DNA of 64,000 bases from Clostridium formicaceticum (GCF_001854185.1 NZ_CP017603.1:3038001-3102000), one strand, 5' to 3'. Positions 29,146 to 39,529 are shown, counted from the stretch's first letter. The notes: a model not told the origin generated them from the letters alone. Numbers and translations: made by a program.

Positions 29146-29727
29146 ATGAAGGAGCAACTGATAGAAGAAATTAAGAAGGCATTAAAAGACACGATTAATC
29201 ATAGGCGTTACATACATACCATGGGGGTTGTGAAGGCTTCTATAGATTTAGCAGAAAAGTATGGTGAAGATTCATTGCATGCTACTATAGCAGCTTTACT
29301 CCATGATTATGCAAAAGATTATACACGAGATCAATTGTTAGACTATGTTGCAAAACATCACTTAACAATTGATCCTATTATGTTTGAAGCCCATGAACTT
29401 CTGCATGGGAAGGTTGCAGCCTCTATTGCGCAGAACAAATTTCATATAGACCATCAGAACATTTTAAAGGCGATAGAAAATCATACAACTGGCGGAGAAA
29501 ATATGAGCAAATTGGAAAAAATCATCTATTTAGCAGATTTTATTGAAGAGGGTAGAAATTATCCTGGTGTAGATCAACTAAGAAAGACTGCTAAAGAGGA
29601 TTTAGATAAAGCAGTGCTTCAAGCATTAAACAATACGATTATTTATGTTTTGAGCATTGAAAAACTGTTGCATCCTAATACGCTTTTTGCTCGCAATGAG
29701 ATGTTAAAAAAACTAAAAAAATATTAA
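29146..29727 (+). CDS. yqeK: HD-domain diadenosine tetraphosphate hydrolase YqeK
   Basis: 193 aa. Seen: HRRYIHTMGVVKAS, LLHDYAKDY (HD metal site), ENHTTG and YLADFIEEGR. The family cleaves Ap4A symmetrically to two ADP. It stands between nadD and the LCP gene as in many Firmicutes. ATG 29146 follows AGGAGCG. Confidence 0.92.
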   Translation: MKEQLIEEIKKALKDTINHRRYIHTMGVVKASIDLAEKYGEDSLHATIAALLHDYAKDYTRDQLLDYVAKHHLTIDPIMFEAHELLHGKVAASIAQNKFHIDHQNILKAIENHTTGGENMSKLEKIIYLADFIEEGRNYPGVDQLRKTAKEDLDKAVLQALNNTIIYVLSIEKLLHPNTLFARNEMLKKLKKY

Positions 29728-29763
29728 GAAAAGATGCTAAGTATTTTATTAAAGAGGTGAAAT

Positions 29764-30903
29764 ATGGGAAAACGGGCAAAACGAAGAAAAAGACCGATGG
29801 GCTTTATCTTAGTGATTGTCATTGCTTTAGCAGTGGGGGCTTTTTTTATAAATAGTAGTAGGTCTAGCCATCGAACAAACATCCTAGTTTTTGGGGTAGA
29901 TGCCTTAGAATCACAAAAAAGCCAAGCTACTAGAGCAGACACTATTATGCTTTTCAGTACAGATGGGAAAAATCCAGTATTGATTTCTATACCAAGGGAT
30001 ACCAGAGTGAACATTTCAGGTAGAAGATCTCCTGAAAAAATTAATCATGCCCATGCCTATGGAGGCGCAGAACTGCTAGTTAACACAGTTGAGGAGTTTT
30101 TGGACATCCCTATCCACTATTATGCTAGAATAAACTATAAAGCTGTTGAGGAACTGGTAGAAGCATTGGGTGGGATAACAGTTGATGTGCCTATAGATAT
30201 GAAGTATTCTGACCCTTATGATGATCCACCTCTTTACATTGATATTAAGAAGGGGCCACAGACTTTAAAGGGAAAAGATGCCCTTCATTTTTTGCGTTTC
30301 AGGAGTGGTTATGCCAATCAGGATTTAGGAAGAATTGAAGCACAGCAAAGATTTGTACATGCTTTGATGGACAAAGTGATGTCACCAATGATTATCTTTA
30401 AAGTTCCTACACTAACAAAAACTTTTTATAATAATGTCGACACCGATATACCAAAAGCTAAAATATTTTCTTTGGGTGTACAGAGTTTAAGAGCAAAGAT
30501 TGACGAGATTACTAAGTTAACATTACCAGGAACCCCTGCAATGGTAAACGGTACTTCTTATTACATTGTAAAGGAACAAGATATCCTTACTATAAAAGAA
30601 AATTATTTAACAACACAGTCAAAGCTAGATAGTGTAATTGAAGTATTAAATGGATGTGGTGTAAGTGGTGTAGCAGCAACTTTTGCTAAAAAGTTGGAAG
30701 ATGAAAAAATTTCAGTGGCTTCCATAGGAAATTATGATGCTAATGATGTCGTTGAATCTTTTATAATCTACCGTATTGGGCATAAAAAAGAGGCAAAAAA
30801 ACTTAGTAAAACGCTAGGAATAAAAAAACTTATAGAAGCAGAAAAGGAGATAGAGACAGTAGATATCCGCATTATTATAGGAAAAGATTTAACTACAAAT
30901 TAG
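29764..30903 (+). CDS. LytR-CpsA-Psr family cell-wall ligase
   Basis: 379 aa: basic cytoplasmic start, membrane helix (about 12-30), then the LCP domain with NILVFGVDALESQKSQATRADTI, SIPRDTRVNI and FLRFRSGYANQDLGRIEAQQ (conserved arginines and aspartates that hold the polyprenyl pyrophosphate). A C-terminal LytR_C-like domain follows (about 290-370). LCP proteins attach anionic polymers to peptidoglycan outside the membrane. ATG 29764 follows AGAGGTG. Confidence 0.9.
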   Translation: MGKRAKRRKRPMGFILVIVIALAVGAFFINSSRSSHRTNILVFGVDALESQKSQATRADTIMLFSTDGKNPVLISIPRDTRVNISGRRSPEKINHAHAYGGAELLVNTVEEFLDIPIHYYARINYKAVEELVEALGGITVDVPIDMKYSDPYDDPPLYIDIKKGPQTLKGKDALHFLRFRSGYANQDLGRIEAQQRFVHALMDKVMSPMIIFKVPTLTKTFYNNVDTDIPKAKIFSLGVQSLRAKIDEITKLTLPGTPAMVNGTSYYIVKEQDILTIKENYLTTQSKLDSVIEVLNGCGVSGVAATFAKKLEDEKISVASIGNYDANDVVESFIIYRIGHKKEAKKLSKTLGIKKLIEAEKEIETVDIRIIIGKDLTTN

Positions 30904-31055
30904 CTCTTCAAAAGTCTCCCCTAAAAGAATTTTGTTTTAGAGAAATTGACATATATTTAAGGAATTTAAATATATTATAACTGTACACATTTATTGAAGA
31001 CAATGGCAAATTTCTTTGAAACAAAAGACATTTTTATCTAGCAAGGAGATTACTT

Positions 31056-32084
31056 ATGCAAGTGAGTAATAGGGGGGACAATATGGGAAACTTAGGGGTT
31101 TTTTTGCTGTTTACTTTAGGTGTAGTCATCATTATTAAAGGTGGTGACTGGTTTGTAGAATCTGCTGTTTGGGTGGCCAAAGTAACGGGAGTACCTAATG
31201 TATTGATTGGTGCCACAATTGTAAGTATAGCAACAACACTACCTGAGCTGTTGGTTTCTTCTATTGCAACCTATCAACATTACTATGATGTTGCGATAGG
31301 TAATGTGGTGGGTTCCATGGTTTGTAATATTGGCCTTATATTAGGATTAACTGCTTTACTGTCACCTATAAAAATTCAGCCTAGTAAATTTGCTGTTAAA
31401 GGTTTTTTTATGCTAATCAGCGGCATCGTATTGCTATTTTTAGCGAAAGATACGATTATTACACCTCAAGAAGGAAATCTATTTATTTTGTTATTTTTTA
31501 TATATATTGTGATGAATATACTAGAGTTTAGAGGGAATGGAAAGAATAATAGGGAATACCACGCTACTGCAAATTTAGATAAAAGTAATACAAAAATAAA
31601 TATAGGAAAATTTATCATAGGTGCTTTATTTATCACTGTGGGAGCAAGGTTATTGGTGAATAATGGAATTATTATTGCGGAGTTGGTAGGCGTACCGCAG
31701 CAGGTAATAAGTTTAACACTGATTGCTTTAGGTACTTCTCTTCCTGAACTAACTACAGCTATAGGCTCTGTGATAAAAGGTCATGGAGAAATATCTGTAG
31801 GAAATATTTTAGGCGCAAATATCCTTGACATGGTCATGGTATTAGGGGTATGCTCAAAATTGGGGGAAAAAGGAATTGTTATCAACTATGAAAACATCAT
31901 GTTGGGAGCAACGATTCATAATGTGCCTCAATCCTTATACTTGGATATTCCAGTAGCTTTGCTAATGATGGTAATTTTGGTTTTAGGAGGCTTTTTAAAA
32001 GGAGCAATTAATCGCACGATGGGTTTTAGTATGTTGTTTATTTATATCATGTACTTAGGTGTATTGGCTAAGTTATTTATATAA
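31056..32084 (+). CDS. Ca2+/Na+ exchanger (CaCA superfamily, YrbG-like)
   Basis: 342 aa with about ten membrane helices in two homologous halves. Seen: the two alpha-repeats, GATIVSIATTLPELLVSS in the first half and LIALGTSLPELTTAIGS in the second, with the ion-binding acidic residues. ATG 31056 follows AAGGAG; a second start at 31083 follows AGGGGGGA and would give 333 aa. Exchanges cations across the membrane; which ion is not clear from sequence. Confidence 0.88.
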   Translation: MQVSNRGDNMGNLGVFLLFTLGVVIIIKGGDWFVESAVWVAKVTGVPNVLIGATIVSIATTLPELLVSSIATYQHYYDVAIGNVVGSMVCNIGLILGLTALLSPIKIQPSKFAVKGFFMLISGIVLLFLAKDTIITPQEGNLFILLFFIYIVMNILEFRGNGKNNREYHATANLDKSNTKINIGKFIIGALFITVGARLLVNNGIIIAELVGVPQQVISLTLIALGTSLPELTTAIGSVIKGHGEISVGNILGANILDMVMVLGVCSKLGEKGIVINYENIMLGATIHNVPQSLYLDIPVALLMMVILVLGGFLKGAINRTMGFSMLFIYIMYLGVLAKLFI

Positions 32085-32100
32085 TATGAGGAGGAGTTAA

Positions 32101-32469
32101 ATGAAAAACGAAACCTTTGGCCTAGTAACAAAAATAGTGAAACATATTGATGATAAACTAGGACAGAATATAACTGTATTAGATTTGAACGGTATATCTA
32201 CCTTATGTGACTACTTTGTCATCACCAGTACCCCTTCTATTCGGCAAGTAAAGGCAATTACAGATGAAATTCAGGATCGATTAGAGGAAGAGGGAGTGTA
32301 TGTTTTACATAAAGAAGGTTATACTTCTGGAAGATGGGTTCTATTGGATTATGGGGATATTGTTATCCATATACTTTATAAAGAAGATCGGGAGTTTTAT
32401 AATATAGAAGGAATTTGGAAGGATGCAGCGATTATAAATATTGACAAAATAATTGAAAATAATATATAA
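32101..32469 (+). CDS. rsfS: ribosomal silencing factor RsfS
   Basis: 122 aa. Binds L14 and blocks subunit joining when nutrients are low. Seen: GISTLCDYFVITSTPSIRQVKAI and the C-terminal RWVLLDYGDIVIHIL. Last gene of the nadD-yqeK-lcp block. The promoter of leuS overlaps its 3' end. Confidence 0.95.
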   Translation: MKNETFGLVTKIVKHIDDKLGQNITVLDLNGISTLCDYFVITSTPSIRQVKAITDEIQDRLEEEGVYVLHKEGYTSGRWVLLDYGDIVIHILYKEDREFYNIEGIWKDAAIINIDKIIENNI

Positions 32470-32470
32470 T
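32441..32470 (+). promoter_or_regulatory. promoter of the leuS T-box unit
   Basis: TTGACA (32441-32446), 18-base spacer, TATAAT (32465-32470): both boxes are perfect. The promoter lies within the last codons of rsfS. Confidence 0.8.
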
Positions 32471-32499
32471 AAAATACAATATATAATAAACAAGTATGT

Positions 32500-32757
32500 A
32501 TTACTAAAAAATATTAATGAAGTAAAATAGTACAAGGAGTAGTAAACAGAAGATACTTTTGTAGAGAGTTGATGGATGGTGAAAATCAATAAAGTGTGCT
32601 GTTGAACTTGCCTGGTTTTGTTTATGCTATTTAGGATGGAATCCTTTATCAACCGAAGAAGTGGACTTTCTGTCAATTAGGGTGGTACCGCGGACTATTG
32701 TGTTCCGTCCCTAAATAGACATGAAAGTTTTTGTTTTATTTAGAAAAAATTTAATAC
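32500..32757 (+). promoter_or_regulatory. T-box riboswitch of leuS
   Basis: The T-box consensus AGGGTGGTACCGCGG is at 32679-32693, with CCGTCCCT 15 bases on for the antiterminator. The stem I region starts near 32565 (AGAGAGTTGATGG); in the specifier area GAACTTGCC contains a CTT leucine triplet at 32607-32609. It senses uncharged tRNA-Leu and lets leuS be transcribed. The usual downstream AGGGACG arm is missing; instead ACTTTCTGTC (32665-32674) can pair with GACATGAAAGT (32718-32728), followed by TTTTGTTTT. Confidence 0.9.
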
Positions 32758-32779
32758 TAGAAGGAGGAAGATTAAGTAG

Positions 32780-35242
32780 ATGGCTACTTATGATTTTAAA
32801 AAAATTGAAGCAACATGGCAACAACGATGGGAGACTGAAAAATTATTTTCTACCTATAACGAGGAGCAACCTAAGTACTATGTATTAGAGATGTTCCCTT
32901 ACCCCTCTGGTAAAATTCACATGGGACATGTTAGAAACTATTCCATAGGAGATGTTATTGCCAGATATAAAAAGATGAAGGGTTTTAATGTTTTACATCC
33001 AATGGGATGGGATGCTTTTGGATTGCCGGCAGAAAATGCTGCTATCAAAAATGGTATTCATCCGGGTATTTGGACAAAACAAAATATAAATGATATGAAG
33101 GAACAGTTAAGCACGCTAGGATTAAGTTATGACTGGGATCGCGAAATAGCCACCTGTAATCAAGATTATTATAAGTGGACCCAATGGTTATTTTTACAAT
33201 TTTACCATCATGGTTTAGCTTATAAGAAGGAATCAAGAGTGAACTGGTGTCCATCCTGCGAGACAGTTTTGGCAAATGAACAGGTTGTTAATGGGAAATG
33301 TGAAAGATGCGATAGTTCTGTTGGAAAAAAGATGCTAAATCAATGGTATTTTAAAATTACAGAATATGCAGATAAATTATTAGAAGATATAGAATTACTA
33401 GAAGGTTGGCCCCATAAAGTAAAAATCATGCAAGAAAACTGGATAGGAAAAAGTACTGGTGCAGAAATTGAATTTAAGATTGAAGGCTATCAAGAAAGTT
33501 TAAAGGTATTTACTACAAGGCCAGATACAATCTTTGGAGCAACTTATATGGTTTTAGCACCAGAACATCCTTACGTTGGGGAATTAGTAAAAGGCACTGA
33601 GTTTGAAGAGGCTGTTAACGCTTTTGTCACAAAGCTTCAACATATGTCTGACATTGAAAGAACATCAACAGAGGCAGAAAAGGAAGGTCTTTTTATAGGC
33701 CGCTATTGTATCAATCCTCTATCAGGTGAAAAAGTACCGATTTATATTGCAAACTATGTATTGGTAGATTATGGTACAGGTGCTATTATGGCAGTGCCAG
33801 CCCACGATCAAAGAGACTTAGATTTTGCAAAAAAATATGATATTGCTATAGTACCTGTTATTCAATCAGAAGAAAAAGAATGCTCAGCAGATGATGAGGC
33901 CTATGCCGGTAATGGTATCATGATTAACTCAGGAGAATTTAACGGCTTAAAGAACCAAGAAGCCTTCGATAAAATTTGTGACCTTCTAGAAGAAAAAAAT
34001 ATTGGTGGAAGAAAGGTGAGTTATCGATTAAGGGATTGGCTCTTATCTAGACAAAGATATTGGGGAACACCAATACCTATTGTTTATTGTGATACCTGCG
34101 GTATTGTACCTATTAAAGAAGAAAATTTACCGGTGGAACTTCCTCTAGATGTTAAATTTACAGGAGAAGGTTTATCACCGCTTACCACAAGTGAAACCTT
34201 TATTCATACTTCTTGTCCTAAGTGTGGCAAAACCGCTAAAAGGGAAACAGATACCATGGATACTTTTGTTGATTCTTCTTGGTACTTCTTAAGATATGCT
34301 GATCCTAAAAATGAAAATTTGCCTTTTGATAAGACCCTTACGAATCATTGGATGCCGGTGGACCAATACATTGGAGGGGTAGAGCATGCGATTTTACACC
34401 TTTTATATTCAAGATTTTTCACAAAGGTAATCAAGGATTTAAATCTGTTAGACATAGAGGAACCTTTTAAAAACCTATTGACCCAAGGCATGGTTTTAAA
34501 GGATGGAGCAAAGATGTCTAAGTCCAAAGGAAATACCGTAAGCCCTGAAGAAATTATTGAAAAATATGGTGCAGATACTGCTAGATTGTTTGTACTGTTT
34601 GCAGCACCACCTGAAAGGGACTTAGAATGGAGTGATCAAGGGGTAGAGGGTTGTTCAAGATTTTTAAACCGTGTATGGCGTCTTGTGGAGGAAGCATTAG
34701 AAAATGATTTATTAAACAATACAACTGAGGAAATGACAAAACAAGATAAAGAATTTCAATATATGATTCACAAGACAATTAAAAGAGTCACAGAAGACAT
34801 AGAAGGAAGATTTAATTTTAATACTGCTGTCAGTGGTATTATGGAGCTGGTGAATGATTTATATAAATATAAAGAAATTGACAAAACCAACATCAATGGC
34901 ACCTTGTTTAGAGAAGGTATTGAGACCGTTATTTTGCTGTTAGCTCCTTTTGCTCCTCATATTACAGAAGAACTTTGGCAAAAAATAGGTAAAAATACTA
35001 GAATTTATTTAACACAGTGGCCTACCTATGATCCGAAAGCCATTGTTAAAGAGGAAGTAGAGATTGTTGTACAGGTCAATGGAAAGCTTAGGGAAAAGAT
35101 GATGCTTCCAGCAAATATTACAAAAGAGGATATGGAAAAACTGGCAGTAGAAAATGAAAAGATCCAACAATTTATTCAAGGAAAAGAGGTAAAAAAGGTG
35201 ATTGCAGTACCTAAAAAGTTAGTAAACATTGTAATCAAGTAG
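32780..35242 (+). CDS. leuS: leucyl-tRNA synthetase
   Basis: 820 aa class I synthetase. Seen: HIGH-type [16 protein letters not shown], the editing domain with [12 protein letters not shown], the zinc-type cysteines CPSCETVL and CERCDSS, KMSKS motif ([10 protein letters not shown]), anticodon-binding domain and C-terminal domain ([10 protein letters not shown]). ATG 32780 lies ten bases after AAGGAGGAAG. Controlled by the T-box upstream. Confidence 0.97.
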   Translation: MATYDFKKIEATWQQRWETEKLFSTYNEEQPKYYVLEMFPYPSGKIHMGHVRNYSIGDVIARYKKMKGFNVLHPMGWDAFGLPAENAAIKNGIHPGIWTKQNINDMKEQLSTLGLSYDWDREIATCNQDYYKWTQWLFLQFYHHGLAYKKESRVNWCPSCETVLANEQVVNGKCERCDSSVGKKMLNQWYFKITEYADKLLEDIELLEGWPHKVKIMQENWIGKSTGAEIEFKIEGYQESLKVFTTRPDTIFGATYMVLAPEHPYVGELVKGTEFEEAVNAFVTKLQHMSDIERTSTEAEKEGLFIGRYCINPLSGEKVPIYIANYVLVDYGTGAIMAVPAHDQRDLDFAKKYDIAIVPVIQSEEKECSADDEAYAGNGIMINSGEFNGLKNQEAFDKICDLLEEKNIGGRKVSYRLRDWLLSRQRYWGTPIPIVYCDTCGIVPIKEENLPVELPLDVKFTGEGLSPLTTSETFIHTSCPKCGKTAKRETDTMDTFVDSSWYFLRYADPKNENLPFDKTLTNHWMPVDQYIGGVEHAILHLLYSRFFTKVIKDLNLLDIEEPFKNLLTQGMVLKDGAKMSKSKGNTVSPEEIIEKYGADTARLFVLFAAPPERDLEWSDQGVEGCSRFLNRVWRLVEEALENDLLNNTTEEMTKQDKEFQYMIHKTIKRVTEDIEGRFNFNTAVSGIMELVNDLYKYKEIDKTNINGTLFREGIETVILLLAPFAPHITEELWQKIGKNTRIYLTQWPTYDPKAIVKEEVEIVVQVNGKLREKMMLPANITKEDMEKLAVENEKIQQFIQGKEVKKVIAVPKKLVNIVIK

Positions 35243-35263
35243 GGGAAAAAAGGAGGGGAGATT

Positions 35264-35911
35264 ATGGATAGAAATTTGCATCCTATTTTAAAAAGTTTTA
35301 TTCCAGTAGTAGAAGGCATTGCCAAGACCCTAGGAAAAAATTGTGAAGTTGTACTGCATGAACTTAAAAATTCTAAAAAAACGATCGTAGAGATTTATAA
35401 TGGTGAAGTAACTGGGAGATCCATAGGAAGTCCGATGTTGGATGTAGGTATTCAAGCGATTAGAAAAGGAAATGAAGCAGACAATATACTAAACTATAGA
35501 AATAAAACTTCTGATGGTAGGGTGTTAAAGTCATCAACTATGTTTATTAGGGATGAAAATGGTGAGATCATAGGTTGTTTATGTATCAACATTGATATTT
35601 CTGAATTTATCGTAGCTCAAAAAGCCTTTGAAGAAATTGTAAAAACAGATATAAAGGGCGAGGTAAATTTAGGCGATTTTCCACATAATAATGTCAACGA
35701 TGTGCTAATCAATATTGTAGCAGATACCTTAGAGAGATATGGAAAACCTGTCTCCTATATGAATAAAGAAGAAAAAGTCAATATCGTTAAGAGATTAGAT
35801 GAACAAGGAGCTTTTTTAATTAAGGGAGCCATTGATTACGTTGCTAAAATTCTTTGCGTTTCTCGTTACACGATCTATAATTATTTAGATGAAATAAGGG
35901 TAAATGGTTAA
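35264..35911 (+). CDS. YheO-type PAS/HTH transcription regulator
   Basis: 215 aa. N-terminal YheO-like PAS domain (about 5-115; LGKNCEVVLHELKNSKKTIV and GCLCINIDIS), C-terminal HTH (about 165-213; EKVNIVKRLDEQGAFLIKGAIDYVAKILCVSRYTIYNYLDE). The family includes DauR, a regulator of D-arginine use. It stands directly before ridA and sdaAB/AA, so control of amino-acid breakdown is a fair inference. Confidence 0.85.
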   Translation: MDRNLHPILKSFIPVVEGIAKTLGKNCEVVLHELKNSKKTIVEIYNGEVTGRSIGSPMLDVGIQAIRKGNEADNILNYRNKTSDGRVLKSSTMFIRDENGEIIGCLCINIDISEFIVAQKAFEEIVKTDIKGEVNLGDFPHNNVNDVLINIVADTLERYGKPVSYMNKEEKVNIVKRLDEQGAFLIKGAIDYVAKILCVSRYTIYNYLDEIRVNG

Positions 35912-35951
35912 AAATATATAGTGATCTCACTAAGTAAAGGAGTTGGTAGAT

Positions 35952-36332
35952 GTGAAACAAGAAATCAATACCAAAAAAGCCCCGGCAGCCATTGGACCTT
36001 ATTCACAGGCCATAAAGACAAATGATTTATTATTTGTCTCTGGACAAGTACCTATGAATCCAAACACCATGGAAATTGTTGAAGGAGATATCCAGGCTCA
36101 AACAAAGCAAGTCTTAGAAAATCTTAAAGCTATTTTAGAAGAAGCGGGATTAACTTTAAATGATGTTGTGAAAACCACTGTATTTATCAAGGATATGGAG
36201 GATTTTTCTAAAATTAATGAAGTGTATGCTGACTATTTCAAAGAAACTAAGCCAGCTAGAGCTTGTGTAGAAGTGGCAAGATTACCTAAAGATGTTGGTG
36301 TTGAGATTGAAGCAATTGCTGTAGTAAAGTAA
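35952..36332 (+). CDS. ridA: RidA-type enamine/imine deaminase
   Basis: 126 aa when started at GTG 35952, nine bases after GGAG; the open frame begins at TTG 35943. Hydrolyses reactive 2-aminoacrylate made by PLP enzymes and serine dehydratases. Seen: [23 protein letters not shown] and [23 protein letters not shown] with the conserved arginine and glutamate. Its place ahead of the serine dehydratase genes fits this role. Confidence 0.94.
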   Translation: MKQEINTKKAPAAIGPYSQAIKTNDLLFVSGQVPMNPNTMEIVEGDIQAQTKQVLENLKAILEEAGLTLNDVVKTTVFIKDMEDFSKINEVYADYFKETKPARACVEVARLPKDVGVEIEAIAVVK

Positions 36333-36342
36333 GAAAGTATAT

Positions 36343-36378
36343 TAAAGTAGTGGTCGGTGATCACTACTTTAGTTTTTG
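36343..36378 (+). terminator. terminator after ridA
   Basis: Ten-base stem TAAAGTAGTG (36343-36352) with CACTACTTTA (36362-36371), then GTTTTTG. Confidence 0.85.
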
Positions 36379-36438
36379 ATTATTAAAAAAGCCTGAATCG
36401 TGTATACTAATACTATCCAAAGGTAGGAGGAAAAAAGA

Positions 36439-37107
36439 ATGAAGGATTATAGCATTTTCGATATCGTAGGGCCGAATATGATTGGTCCCTCTAGTTCTCA
36501 TACAGCAGGTGCATGTAGATTAGGAAAGGTAGCGCATAAAATTGCCGGTGGAAGTATAAAAGAAGTTACTTTTTTGTTACATGGTTCCTTTGCAAAAACC
36601 TATAGAGGGCATGGTACAGATAAAGCATTGGTAGGAGGGATACTAGGGTTTGATCCTGATGATGAACGACTAAGACGTTCCTTTGATATAGCTACAGAAG
36701 AAGGAATTATCTTTCATTTTGTAGAGGAGGATTTAGGAGAAGTACATCCTAACACAGCAAAGATTGTGATGAAAAAGGAAAATAATACGATGGTCGAAAT
36801 ATTAGGTTCATCTATAGGAGGAGGCAATATCGTAGTAAAAGAAATAAATGGTCTAGAACTAGAGTTTACTGGAGAATATACCACCATCATTATTTCCCAC
36901 ATAGATAAGCCTGGTGTGATAGCGAAAGTATCAGCCATTTTGGCTGAGTATAGGATTAACATTGCTTTTATGAGGGTATACAGACATGATAAAGGACAAA
37001 AAGCCTTTATGATTATAGAAACAGATGATGCAATTGCTGAAGAAGTTATAGAAGATATAAAGCATATTGATGATGTTGCAAATGGATATTTGGTAAGCAT
37101 AAAGTAA
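36439..37107 (+). CDS. sdaAB: L-serine dehydratase, Fe-S type, beta subunit
   Basis: 222 aa. Seen: IFDIVGPNMIGPSSSHTAGACRLGKVA at the start (the SSHT motif of the substrate site) and a C-terminal ACT-like domain (from about 145; IIISHIDKPGVIAKVSAILAEY). With the alpha subunit it turns L-serine into pyruvate and ammonia using an oxygen-sensitive [4Fe-4S] cluster. ATG 36439 follows GGAGG. Confidence 0.95.
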   Translation: MKDYSIFDIVGPNMIGPSSSHTAGACRLGKVAHKIAGGSIKEVTFLLHGSFAKTYRGHGTDKALVGGILGFDPDDERLRRSFDIATEEGIIFHFVEEDLGEVHPNTAKIVMKKENNTMVEILGSSIGGGNIVVKEINGLELEFTGEYTTIIISHIDKPGVIAKVSAILAEYRINIAFMRVYRHDKGQKAFMIIETDDAIAEEVIEDIKHIDDVANGYLVSIK

Positions 37108-37133
37108 GATAAAAAAGAAGAGAGGTGAAGGCT

Positions 37134-38012
37134 ATGAATTTTTCAAGTGGAAGGGAGTTATTGGATTTATGTAATAATTCCAACAAAAAAATATCTGAAA
37201 TCATGATGGAAAAAGAAAAAAAAACCTCTGAATTAACAGAAAAAGAAATTATTGATAAAGTTGCCATAAGCTTAGACATTATGAAGGAGGCTACCAATAA
37301 GGGTTTAACAGAGGATATCAAATCTGTCAGTGGACTGATTGGTGGCGATGCAAAAAAAGTGAAAGAACGCAGCGAGAGGCATCAGCCTGTATGCGGAATG
37401 ATGATGAGTAAAGCGATAAGTCGTTCTATGGCAGTATTGGAAGTAAACGCTGCCATGGGGAAAATTGTAGCAGCCCCTACAGCAGGCTCCAGTGGCATAT
37501 TACCAGCAACATTGCTTACAATAGGTGAAGAATTTCATCTTTCAGACGAGCGGTTAATAGAAGGTTTAATGACGGCAAGTGCTATAGGGATGATTATTTC
37601 AAGAAATGCTACGGTTGCTGGAGCCGAAGGTGGCTGTCAGGCTGAAACTGGTTCTGCTGCTGCGATGGCTGCTGCGGCTGTGGTAGAGCTTATGGGGGGC
37701 TCACCTGAAGCGAGTTTTCATGCTGCTGCAATTTGTATCAAGAATATTTTAGGCTTAGTTTGTGATCCTATAGCAGGCTTAGTAGAGTCTCCCTGCGAAG
37801 CAAGAAACGCTATAGGAGCAGCAAATGCCCTTATTTCTGCTGAAATGGCTTTAGCAGGGGTAAAGAGTCTTATTCCCTTTGACGAAGTTGTAGACGCTAT
37901 GTACAGAGTAGGAAGATGTTTACCTATGGAGCTTAGAGAAACTGCTTTAGGAGGATTGGCAGCAACGCCTACAGGGAAAAAACTACATGAACAGGTTTTT
38001 GGAATGAAATAA
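37134..38012 (+). CDS. sdaAA: L-serine dehydratase, Fe-S type, alpha subunit
   Basis: 292 aa when started at ATG 37134 (AGAGGTGA upstream; GTG 37125 overlaps that site). Seen: GSSGILPATLL, and the cluster cysteines in CIKNILGLVCDPI and ESPCEARN. Forms the catalytic Fe-S subunit with SdaAB just upstream. Convergent with the carboxypeptidase gene; both share the terminator at 38011. Confidence 0.95.
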   Translation: MNFSSGRELLDLCNNSNKKISEIMMEKEKKTSELTEKEIIDKVAISLDIMKEATNKGLTEDIKSVSGLIGGDAKKVKERSERHQPVCGMMMSKAISRSMAVLEVNAAMGKIVAAPTAGSSGILPATLLTIGEEFHLSDERLIEGLMTASAIGMIISRNATVAGAEGGCQAETGSAAAMAAAAVVELMGGSPEASFHAAAICIKNILGLVCDPIAGLVESPCEARNAIGAANALISAEMALAGVKSLIPFDEVVDAMYRVGRCLPMELRETALGGLAATPTGKKLHEQVFGMK

Positions 38013-38046
38013 GCGAAAATAGGGGACATTTCTCCTATTTTCGCTT
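38011..38046. terminator. bidirectional terminator between sdaAA and the carboxypeptidase gene
   Basis: Thirteen-base stem AAGCGAAAATAGG (38011-38023) with CCTATTTTCGCTT (38034-38046). It overlaps both stop codons; T-rich sequence follows on the plus strand and A-rich on the other. Confidence 0.8.
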
Positions 38047-39360
38047 ATTTAATAAACTTCTACTAAACTTATAAGAAGAAGCATGTTTTCCTGAATAAAA
38101 TCCTCTTTTTCCTCTTCTACGTTTTAATCTTATGGTGATAACAATAAGCTGCCATAAAAGAAATAACACCACAAGAGCAATAATAAGGTTTGAAGGTATC
38201 GTTATTCTTCTTAATAGAGGTTTTACTTCTACATCATCTTCAACGATTAAGTCTACTTCTCCTAACACTTCATCTTCAATAGAATAGACGACTCTTCCTA
38301 AAATATCACCAGCTGCAATCGGAGCTGCTATATCTTCATTTACTATGATTTCTTCATGAACAAAAGAAAGATCTAACGCTTTAGGAACCACAGCATATAG
38401 TGTTTCTTCTGTATAAAGAGGGATGGTATCCTGTGTACCATTTTCAATAGGAGATTCAATTTTTAACTGATTTTTTTCAACTAGCTGTACCAATTGAAAG
38501 TGGTCGTAACCATAGTCCACCAAACTTCTTGAATCAGAATAAATATTTACTCCTTGCGCTCCCAATACAACAGCAATAAAACGATGATCATTCTTAATAG
38601 AAGAGGTGATCAAACACTGTTGCGCTGCTCGGGTATATCCAGTCTTAATACCATCAATAAGGTCATATTGAATATTAGTATATGCTCCATTATACAGCAT
38701 TCTGTTGGCACCGCCAGTACCCCATAAAAAACGATTGGTATTACGGTAATGTCTGGCTTCTGGTGTAAATTCCGTAGCCTCTAAACTAAAATTGACTGTA
38801 GAGACAATCTCTCTAAAAATGTCAAAAGACATAGCATGCTTTCCGATTACCGCTAAGTCATAGGCAGTTGTTACGTGGTTTTCGTCTGGAAGTCCGTGGG
38901 GATTTGTAAAGTGCGTGTTTAAGGCACCTAACTCCTTTGCTCTTTCATTCATTAATTGGGCAAATGCTTCTATAGAACCAGAAACATGATATGCCAGTAC
39001 TTCTGCAACGTCATTAGCAGAGCGAATCAATAGGGTTTTTAATAGTTCTTCAACAGTAAAAGATTCACCTTTAAGAAGATATGCACTAGCACCATCTACA
39101 TAGGTATCTTCCTGAATTGTTATAACATCATTTAGGTTAGTATTTTCTAAAACTAAGATCGCTGTCATTACTTTAGTAGTACTGGCGGGGTAAGCTACCT
39201 CATGTGCGTTATGATCAAATAAAACTTTTCCGGTAGTATAATCTATTAATACTGCATTTGGAGCTGTTATATTTAAATCTGCATAAGCGGCAGATGTAAT
39301 AGCAGTAGAAAAGATAAGTATAAGTAGCATAAGAAAAAGAATATTTAGTTTTTTTGACAT
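38035..39360 (-). CDS. D-alanyl-D-alanine carboxypeptidase (DacF/PBP5 type)
   Basis: 441 aa when started at the ATG whose first base is 39360; GGTTGGTG stands nine bases upstream, and the longer frame to 39420 lacks a site. Signal peptide (KKLNILFLMLLILIFSTAITSAAYA), then S11 peptidase: SxxK as ASTTK, SxN as SAN and KTG as IKTGYT. A C-terminal PBP5_C-like part and a final membrane helix with a basic tail follow. Trims pentapeptides of the wall; DacF in Bacillus acts in sporulation. Three copies of a TATAGAGTA...ATTCACTT unit stand in the 5' flank (39370-39430). Confidence 0.92.
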   Translation of the reverse strand: MSKKLNILFLMLLILIFSTAITSAAYADLNITAPNAVLIDYTTGKVLFDHNAHEVAYPASTTKVMTAILVLENTNLNDVITIQEDTYVDGASAYLLKGESFTVEELLKTLLIRSANDVAEVLAYHVSGSIEAFAQLMNERAKELGALNTHFTNPHGLPDENHVTTAYDLAVIGKHAMSFDIFREIVSTVNFSLEATEFTPEARHYRNTNRFLWGTGGANRMLYNGAYTNIQYDLIDGIKTGYTRAAQQCLITSSIKNDHRFIAVVLGAQGVNIYSDSRSLVDYGYDHFQLVQLVEKNQLKIESPIENGTQDTIPLYTEETLYAVVPKALDLSFVHEEIIVNEDIAAPIAAGDILGRVVYSIEDEVLGEVDLIVEDDVEVKPLLRRITIPSNLIIALVVLFLLWQLIVITIRLKRRRGKRGFYSGKHASSYKFSRSLLNKRK

Positions 39361-39529
39361 TTTTTTCACCAACCTTGTATAGAGTACAGTATTCACTTTA
39401 TAGAGTATAAAAGCATTCACTTATATAGTATAGCAGATATGAATAAATTTTTTAAGGAAAACTTTGCAGAATATAGAGGAAAAATAAATATACCTATAGA
39501 AATTCTTTTAATAAACTTGAGATTTTTAT

